Shown piece by piece: positions 58,796-64,000 of a stretch of DNA of 64,000 bases. The position numbers and the translations under genes were made by a program. The number at the start of each line of letters is the position of its first letter. The stretch's first letter is position 1. The stretch is from assembly GCF_022024115.1 (NCBI RefSeq), contig NZ_CP091792.1, positions 2,170,001 to 2,234,000 on the forward strand. The letters run 5' to 3'. The DNA comes from Prevotella communis (GTDB taxonomy: Bacteria > Bacteroidota > Bacteroidia > Bacteroidales > Bacteroidaceae). The notes under the pieces were generated by a model. The model saw nothing but the letters and a program-made list of their open reading frames with translations. It had not been told where the DNA came from and made no database searches.

Positions 58796-58834
58796 TTTTA
58801 ATATGTTTTGTGATATAAGATTGTTGAGAGATCA

Positions 58835-59257
58835 TTACTTAATGGTAATCCACACCGCCTCACCACGGTCTTTCGCCTCTACTATTTTCTTCTTCAGGCG
58901 ATAGAGCCAGATGCGCGAATCGACCACCTGACCTACAAGCTTGTTCTTGCCCACGAGGATGCAGCCCTCAGTGTCGGCGGCAGTGTTACCCGCGTGGATG
59001 CGGATGCCACTGAAGTTGGGCACACCCAGCAGAATGGGCAACCATGCCTTGAACTTCGGGCTCCATGAGATAACTACTGCGTAGCGCCCTTCGGGAATGG
59101 CCGAGCGACCCTTTACCTTGCGGCCGCCGTGGGCATAGTCGCGCCATGTGGGTTCCAGTGTGTCACAAAAGTACAGGTTCTCCCCTGCCCCTTCAATTTC
59201 AAGCCTGCCTATCGTGTAGGTCTTGCGCTTTGCTATTCTTGTCAATACTAATTCCAT
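58835..59257 (-). CDS. DUF5675 protein (phage lysin-like)
   Basis: The 140-residue protein has the DUF5675 pattern: CDTLEPTWRD, AIPEGRYAVVISWSPKF, and SGIRIHAGNTAADTEGCILV. The His and Cys of the last motif are placed as in L,D-transpeptidase-fold enzymes, and relatives occur in phages, so cell-wall cleavage is a fair guess. It is the last gene of the minus-strand phage-like segment. Confidence 0.75.
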   Translation of the reverse strand: MELVLTRIAKRKTYTIGRLEIEGAGENLYFCDTLEPTWRDYAHGGRKVKGRSAIPEGRYAVVISWSPKFKAWLPILLGVPNFSGIRIHAGNTAADTEGCILVGKNKLVGQVVDSRIWLYRLKKKIVEAKDRGEAVWITIK

Positions 59258-59304
59258 AATTCTGAAATTTAATGTTTAATGCTTAATCTTTAATGTCCTT
59301 AATG

Positions 59305-61575
59305 TCACGATGTCACTTTGTCATTGTCACTTTTCGCCTTAGACCATCTTTTCGAGTCTGCCTTCACCACCCAGCCGTCGCGGTTCCAGCGCGAGATAAT
59401 CTTGATGATGGAGTTTCGCGGCACGTTGGCGGGCTTCAGCGCAGCCAAGTCATCTGCCGTAAACGTGGGCGGCAGTTGGTCGAAGATGCTGTTGTTGGCA
59501 CCATAGCGCTGACACTCCTGCTGGGCATCCACATACTGATTCTGCAGGGCCGCACCAAACACCTTGATTTGCTGGTTCAGACAGTAGTCGGCCATCATCG
59601 TGGCAAACTCCACGCAAGCGTTGCTCTCCTTCACGCGTCCCGTCAGCAGATGGAAGATAACCCCACAGCGGAAACCGATGACGGCAGCACGACGACGATA
59701 GGTGTCCTTCACGTGGTCTATATCCTTCAAGGCCACTACGCGCTGCTCTTCCACCCATTGGTCTATGGCCTTCCGCAGGCGTGGCGTGTCCACATAGCCG
59801 CTATACGAGCGCAACCGGGTGACGGCCTCCTGAATCTTCGACTCGTCCTCCTGGGTGCGACGCCCATAATGAGGCATCTTGGCAAACGAGGTGTCGGGCA
59901 TCTCGGCCAGCAGGATACGGCTCGAAAGGCCGTTCTCTACGTTGTCTGCCTTGAAGCACTTCCTGACGGCCCCACTGGTGCCCAGCATTGACCAGTTGTA
60001 CGCCACTTTCACCACGCCCGACTCAGCCTGGTCGCTGTTGTAGTCCTGACCCCATTCCGAGTCTATCGGGTCGAAGGCCAGACGATAGATGTCGTACTTC
60101 GACGACCACGAGCCGGCACCGTTGGTCTTGCGCAACGTGTCCAGTTCCTCGCCAAACGAGAAGAGCGTATGACCGTCTGCATTCTTCAGTCGCTTCAGCA
60201 GCGTAGAACAGCTCACCGTGACGGGCACCACGCGAATCAGCACCTTCGGGTCGTCCGGAGCCTTCTCGTTGGCCTTGCGGTTCTTCTTGCGCTCCTTCCA
60301 CTCATCTTCACGCTTACGAGCCAAGGCATCCTCGTCGTCCAACTGGCGTTTCCAGATGTTCACAGCATGTTTGCAGACCGACTTACCGGAGGCCTGCTCG
60401 CCGTAGATAATCGACATCATGCCCAACTTCTGCATCTCGCCGTCGCAATAGCGCACCTCCACCTGGTCGGCATAGGCAGCCGCCAACGGCATCAGCGAAC
60501 AGAGCACTGGCATATGCATCGAAACGGGCACACCTGTCAACGATTCCTTCAGGCCGATGGGCAACGCTTTCACATTGACCTTGACACCAGTCTCTTCCTG
60601 AACAGCCTCAGCATCGTCCACCTCGTCAGGACTGATGCCCGTTTCCAGAGCCTTGACAATCTTATCTATCAGCCGCGACCCTTTCGTAGGCTCCTTGCAG
60701 GCCGAGTGGATAATGCCGCGCATCTCCTGTGCCGACAGTCCGTATCGAGGCATCACCTCCAGCAACCACTCCTCGTTATCATCGCAGATAGCTCGCAGAT
60801 TGGCAGCCAACTGATGCAGACGCTTATTACGCTCACCCTCACTGGGTTCGCCGCCAGTTCTGCGCCAGAACTCACCTATAATAGAGGTATAGGAGATGCC
60901 TTTGAAGTCGCTAGGGAAAGAAAGAAGACCCTCCCCCTTCCCCTCCAGACTCTCCCCCATCCCCTCTCTGTGAGAGAGGGGCGTAGATAGCTTCTGTCCT
61001 TGAGTCTGACCACTCCCCTCTCTGAGCAGAGAGGGGCTGGGGGTGAGTCTGGTGAGTCTGAATATCTCATCATCCAGAAATAGGAGATCCTCGGCGCTCC
61101 CCGTTGTCGTGAAAAACACTCTCGTGATGTCCTTGGCACCATCGTCATATTTGACCTCCAGCAGCTCACTCGCCCACTTCAGGTTCTCCTCCTGCGAGAG
61201 CTCCGGACGGCGACGGAACACCAGGTGATAGCCACCGCCACGGGCACTCTCCTCCAGCATCAGCAGACCCAGTTCTTCCTTCTTCTGCAAGATGCGCTCA
61301 CGCACCGCGGGCATCTCCTCCTTCGACAGGTGGTCGATATCCATGCCCACCGTGGTGCTCATCGTCTTTGAGCCCTTCAGCGAGCCGTCCTCATTGGGCA
61401 GGCACGAGTAGTTCATCTGCACCAGCTTCGATTTCAGACCTTCCTCGCCAGCCCGGATACGCTCCACCAACCGCCGCTGCTCGCCGCCATTCCTCAGACT
61501 CAAATACTCCTCTCTCGTAGAAATGGGGCGCATCCTCTTCGCCCCATCCTTATAATAAATATAATGTACACTCAT
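59305..61575 (-). CDS. BT4734-like primase / DUF3987 helicase fusion
   Basis: This 756-residue protein begins with the BT4734/BF3469 N-terminal domain, whose primase-like motif is in STTVGMDIDHLSKEEM, followed by SARGGGYHLVFRRRPE. A short VirE/PriCT-like part follows (~235-310), then a DUF3987 ATPase with P-loop-like IYGEQASGKSVCKH near residue 395. Such proteins replicate Bacteroidales mobile elements. A linker at ~176-225 (SPSLLREGSGQTQG, MGESLEGKGEGLL) is encoded by palindromic DNA repeats. The last residues (KSDNDKVTS) also come from a repeat. Confidence 0.85.
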   Translation of the reverse strand: MSVHYIYYKDGAKRMRPISTREEYLSLRNGGEQRRLVERIRAGEEGLKSKLVQMNYSCLPNEDGSLKGSKTMSTTVGMDIDHLSKEEMPAVRERILQKKEELGLLMLEESARGGGYHLVFRRRPELSQEENLKWASELLEVKYDDGAKDITRVFFTTTGSAEDLLFLDDEIFRLTRLTPSPSLLREGSGQTQGQKLSTPLSHREGMGESLEGKGEGLLSFPSDFKGISYTSIIGEFWRRTGGEPSEGERNKRLHQLAANLRAICDDNEEWLLEVMPRYGLSAQEMRGIIHSACKEPTKGSRLIDKIVKALETGISPDEVDDAEAVQEETGVKVNVKALPIGLKESLTGVPVSMHMPVLCSLMPLAAAYADQVEVRYCDGEMQKLGMMSIIYGEQASGKSVCKHAVNIWKRQLDDEDALARKREDEWKERKKNRKANEKAPDDPKVLIRVVPVTVSCSTLLKRLKNADGHTLFSFGEELDTLRKTNGAGSWSSKYDIYRLAFDPIDSEWGQDYNSDQAESGVVKVAYNWSMLGTSGAVRKCFKADNVENGLSSRILLAEMPDTSFAKMPHYGRRTQEDESKIQEAVTRLRSYSGYVDTPRLRKAIDQWVEEQRVVALKDIDHVKDTYRRRAAVIGFRCGVIFHLLTGRVKESNACVEFATMMADYCLNQQIKVFGAALQNQYVDAQQECQRYGANNSIFDQLPPTFTADDLAALKPANVPRNSIIKIISRWNRDGWVVKADSKRWSKAKSDNDKVTS
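60958..61050. repeat. Palindromic repeats inside the primase ORF (copy A)
   Basis: The block at 61011-61050 is identical over 40 bp to 61662-61701. It contains the hairpin CCCCTCTCTGAGCAGAGAGGGG. A sister palindrome CCCCTCTCTGTGAGAGAGGGG lies at about 60961-60981. Both are in frame. Confidence 0.8.
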
Positions 61576-61579
61576 ATAA

Positions 61580-61701
61580 AAAAGACCCCCTCCCTGCCTC
61601 CCCCTGAATGGGGAGGAGTAGTTAGTTGGGGTAATATTAGTTATTAATTGGAAAATCTATTCACTCCCCTCTCTGAGCAGAGAGGGGCTGGGGGTGAGTC
61701 T
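61580..61701. repeat. Intergenic palindromic repeats (copy B)
   Basis: It contains CCTCCCC/GGGGAGG near 61598-61618 and, at 61662-61701, the 40-bp copy identical to 61011-61050. Its last base is the first base of the Rha-gene stop codon. Confidence 0.8.
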
Positions 61702-62378
61702 TAGAAGTTCGGGTATCCCAGTATAGAATTAAGGTAGTGCAGTCCCTGCATCGTCCACGTCATATAGGTGCGTATTTTCTTCTCGCCCTTCAATGAATAG
61801 GAGACGTGGGTGCGCAGGCGCACGAAGTCGCGGTCGGCAAGGTCGTCAGAGATGTTCCAACGCCCGCCGCGTCGGTACTGGATGCCCATGTCGCGCAGCA
61901 CGGCGTTGAAATCGAGCGTGGTCATGTTGAATGTCTTTGCCACCTGCGTCGCCGTCAGCGTGTCCTCAGCGGGCTCGTTCAGCATACGGAGCCCCTCCCC
62001 GATGATGCCGTCGGCCAGGGCAAGGATTTTCTGTGGACTGGGCAGACATCTCGCATCAGCCATCTGACGTCTTGCGTCAGCCTTCTCCAGTTCCTCCCAG
62101 CGCAGCACCAGCTTGGCGCGTGCCTCGTCGTTGAACTTCGTGGCGATGTAGAGGCACTCGGTCTTAGTGAGCACATAACAGGGAACTTCCTTCGTTCCAC
62201 CATTCGGCAATTGGTAGGTTCTGGACGAGAGTCCAAATTTGGACCCTTGTACTTTTTCCCATGCAATCTCCATCTTTCTAATGTCACGCATGAGATGATT
62301 GTGTTGTTTACCTGTCAGCTCTGCAATTTCGAGCGACGTGATTGTTTGAACTGTATGATTAATAATGTTTGTTTTCAT
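61701..62378 (-). CDS. Rha-type antirepressor with KilAC domain
   Basis: The start MKTNIINHTVQTITSLEIAE is set at 62378; the longer frame is unlike protein. Residues 1-115 are a pRha domain (TGKQHNHLMRDIRKMEIAWE, then YVLTKTECLYIATKFNDEAR). Residues ~145-225 match a phage KilAC domain (TATQVAKTFNMTTLDFNAVL). Such proteins relieve phage repression. A 40-bp palindromic repeat touches its stop codon. Confidence 0.9.
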   Translation of the reverse strand: MKTNIINHTVQTITSLEIAELTGKQHNHLMRDIRKMEIAWEKVQGSKFGLSSRTYQLPNGGTKEVPCYVLTKTECLYIATKFNDEARAKLVLRWEELEKADARRQMADARCLPSPQKILALADGIIGEGLRMLNEPAEDTLTATQVAKTFNMTTLDFNAVLRDMGIQYRRGGRWNISDDLADRDFVRLRTHVSYSLKGEKKIRTYMTWTMQGLHYLNSILGYPNF

Positions 62379-62498
62379 TGTTGAGTTGTTATTAAGCGAG
62401 AAGAAGTGCTTGGAAATCCGATGGCCATCTTCACGTGAAGACTTCCTCTGCTTCAACTCAAATTCTCGTTTTCTTGAGGAATAAATTCCTTTTTTCTT

Positions 62499-62607
62499 GG
62501 AAACAAATTTTCGTAATTATCGTAATTTTCTCGTAATTTTTATTATGGATAAATTATGCGTATTACGGCAATTTGTTTCCATTTCAATTGTACGGCAATT
62601 TGTTTCC
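62499..62607. repeat. Operator-like repeats upstream of the Rha gene
   Basis: TACGGCAATTTGTTTCC is present at 62564-62580 and 62591-62607, with the inverse GGAAACAAATT at 62499-62509. Between them TCGTAATT-type units repeat about every 10-11 bp (62511-62540). No gene lies in 62379-62610. Confidence 0.65.
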
Positions 62608-62610
62608 TGA

Positions 62611-62889
62611 TCAATTGATTTTCACGATATCAGTGGCAAGTATTTCCTGGAACGTCTGTCCCTGATATTCGTGTGTAGAGAAACGGAGGGTGGCGATGAC
62701 GATGTCACCCTCGTAGAACCTGCACGCCGCCAGATTACCCAGCATCGTGCACACATATTCATTTTCAAACTTTGAGCCCAGCTCCTTCAGCACAATGTTG
62801 CACTTCTGGATAACGCCCGACTCCTGTTTACTTGACTGTACGCTGAAGGCCTCGCCCTGGCGTACCACTTTCAAAATCTTTGTTTCCAT
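62611..62889 (-). CDS. Small OB-fold-like protein (DUF3127-like, 92 aa)
   Basis: The start METKILKVVRQGEAFSVQSS at 62889 is preferred over the longer frame, which covers a repeat. The pattern of five strands ending FSTHEYQGQTFQEILATDIV resembles DUF3127-type single-stranded-DNA-binding OB folds. In a phage segment beside a primase it could coat DNA. Promoter TACCTTTG (minus) at 62991-62998. Confidence 0.65.
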   Translation of the reverse strand: METKILKVVRQGEAFSVQSSKQESGVIQKCNIVLKELGSKFENEYVCTMLGNLAACRFYEGDIVIATLRFSTHEYQGQTFQEILATDIVKIN

Positions 62890-62971
62890 TTGTTGTTGTA
62901 TATAAAAACCTTGCTTGTAGCCGCCCCTTCCCAAGGGGCTCAAAATGTGTATCAGCATGTCAAAGAGCACC

Positions 62972-62998
62972 GTCGATCAATTCGACAGTGCAAAGGTA
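62972..62998 (-). promoter_or_regulatory. Promoter and small palindrome for the OB-fold-like gene
   Basis: CAAAGGTA (62991-62998; TACCTTTG on minus) with an inverted repeat GTCGA/TCGAC at 62972-62986 just downstream in the direction of transcription. Confidence 0.55.
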
Positions 62999-63104
62999 CG
63001 GCAAGTAAAAAGAGTAAAAAAAAATAAAAGCCAGCCGATAAATAATAATAATTTATCAACTGACTTTCAATAAGTTACATTTCCGGAAATAACAAAAAAT
63101 AAAA

Positions 63105-63998
63105 TCAGGTATGCTTTTTTATTACCTCCTTGATGGCTTTTACTTCTTCGCGGGTCATTTCTGAGTCGGAAGAGTCGTAGTTCGCATAGTTATTAATATA
63201 CGTATAATGCGTCTTACCTGTGTAGATAAGGGCATCGGCCTGTTTGGGATTTACATCGTACACACCTTCTCCACACAACAGTCCCACTAGATTACACGTC
63301 AACTTCTGATTATAGCCACCTTTGAAGGTGTTTGGCGATACCTGCTTTAGTTTCTTCTGCAAATCGCCTACCATCAGAATTGCATCCAACAACTCATCAT
63401 AGTTTCCAGAGAAATCAGATACCACATGTTCACGTAGCGGCTGCATGTCTGTCAGCATACCAGTCATACACTCCTCCAACTTACGGTCGCGATTAGCTTT
63501 CTTCAACTGGTCAAGGTCTTGATAAATAAGGCCAAGAGTAGTCTCAAAACGGAAGTAGTGACCATAACGAGCTGGGCTGTAGGTGTCGCGATTTTCGTAC
63601 ATGTAGTTACCGATAGCCTCCTTATTGTCAAACTCAAAACGCCCCATTCGTAAATCAACCATATCACGCAGCAATGCATAACGCAGAATTTGCACTTCGC
63701 TCATACAGTCTACTTCCAATCCCAGCTGCTCCAACTCCTCTTTGGCTTTTGTGCGTTTCGATCTTGGAATCTCGTAGTAGTCATCACGCAGAAACTTGGT
63801 GTCAAGCAGACTCTTTAGCATCAGTCCGACACGTTCAGTCAAATCCTCTTCTGTCACACCGCCGCCGTGACGCTTAGTCCAGACGGCATGATCCTGTCGC
63901 GCTTGTTGGATGGTATCTTGCTGCTGGGCGAGAATGGTGTCGTAGTACTCGCCACCTGGCACAGCCGTCAACTTCACTTCCACCTGACGTGTAATCAT
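63105..63998 (-). CDS. Unknown protein (297 aa), start near the window edge
   Basis: MITRQVEVKLTAVPGGEYYD opens a soluble, mostly helical protein with a charged middle (RSKRTKAKEELEQLGLEVDC) and a Tyr/Asn-rich C-terminal part. An ATG lies at 63998, but the gene could begin further right, outside the window. It is not recognised. It is transcribed toward the small OB-fold gene. Confidence 0.6.
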   Translation of the reverse strand: MITRQVEVKLTAVPGGEYYDTILAQQQDTIQQARQDHAVWTKRHGGGVTEEDLTERVGLMLKSLLDTKFLRDDYYEIPRSKRTKAKEELEQLGLEVDCMSEVQILRYALLRDMVDLRMGRFEFDNKEAIGNYMYENRDTYSPARYGHYFRFETTLGLIYQDLDQLKKANRDRKLEECMTGMLTDMQPLREHVVSDFSGNYDELLDAILMVGDLQKKLKQVSPNTFKGGYNQKLTCNLVGLLCGEGVYDVNPKQADALIYTGKTHYTYINNYANYDSSDSEMTREEVKAIKEVIKKHT

Positions 63999-64000
63999 GT

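Overview
The window reads as one piece of a Bacteroidales genome, most likely Prevotella or a close relative. Many promoters carry the Bacteroidetes -7 box TAnnTTTG (usually TATCTTTG or TACCTTTG), Shine-Dalgarno sequences are rare, and the gene families are typical of the order (DUF5597-type GH35, periplasmic propeller plus AraC regulator, BT4734-like primase, fused NfnAB-like oxidoreductase). No species call is possible from the sequence alone.

Region 1 (1 to about 20,270) is an integrated phage-like or phage-plasmid element that continues off the left edge. It opens with the 3' end of a portal-like gene (+). Next comes a minus-strand block of replication genes (RuvC-like resolvase, D5/P4-type primase-helicase, PD-(D/E)XK-like protein and unknowns) headed by a tRNA-Ser(GCU). 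A 1.2 kb AT-rich intergenic region (7.05-8.1 kb) with half-parS-like repeats and DnaA-box-like sites separates these from plus-strand genes. From 9.6 to 17.2 kb lies an array of about 15 small genes. Almost every boundary has the same layout: a stop codon merging into AGTCTCT, a hairpin of private sequence, AACCAA(AC), then a start about 10 nt further on. Recognisable members are a phosphoribosyltransferase, a DpnD/PcfM-like protein and a stand-alone MutS mismatch-recognition domain. One slot holds no credible ORF. The array ends at a tyrosine recombinase. A second, IntDOT-like integrase on the minus strand, three phased 11-bp repeats and a host tRNA-Ser(CGA) mark the right end of the element.

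Region 2 (20.3-58.8 kb) is chromosome: YigZ, DUF1015, a DMT transporter and luxS; a phosphate cluster (two-component system, Na/Pi symporter, Pit transporter) with five 11-bp-phased TGTTAC repeats between the transporters; a small accessory patch (truncated nitroreductase, interrupted XRE gene, RhuM, unknown); a glycan patch (GH35, DUF1593, GH51); then housekeeping genes (mnmE, uridine phosphorylase, ttcA, NfnAB-like fusion, serS, riboflavin synthase), a possible 6S-like RNA, a kinase-less propeller/AraC regulator, MFS, panB, HAD, rsmG, MBL proteins and RidA.

Region 3 (58.8-64 kb) looks like the edge of a second mobile or phage-derived segment: a DUF5675 lysin-like protein, a BT4734/DUF3987 primase-helicase carrying palindromic repeats inside its ORF, a Rha/KilAC antirepressor, a small OB-fold-like protein and an unknown gene. 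All identifications come from reading motifs and sequence style; no database search was run.
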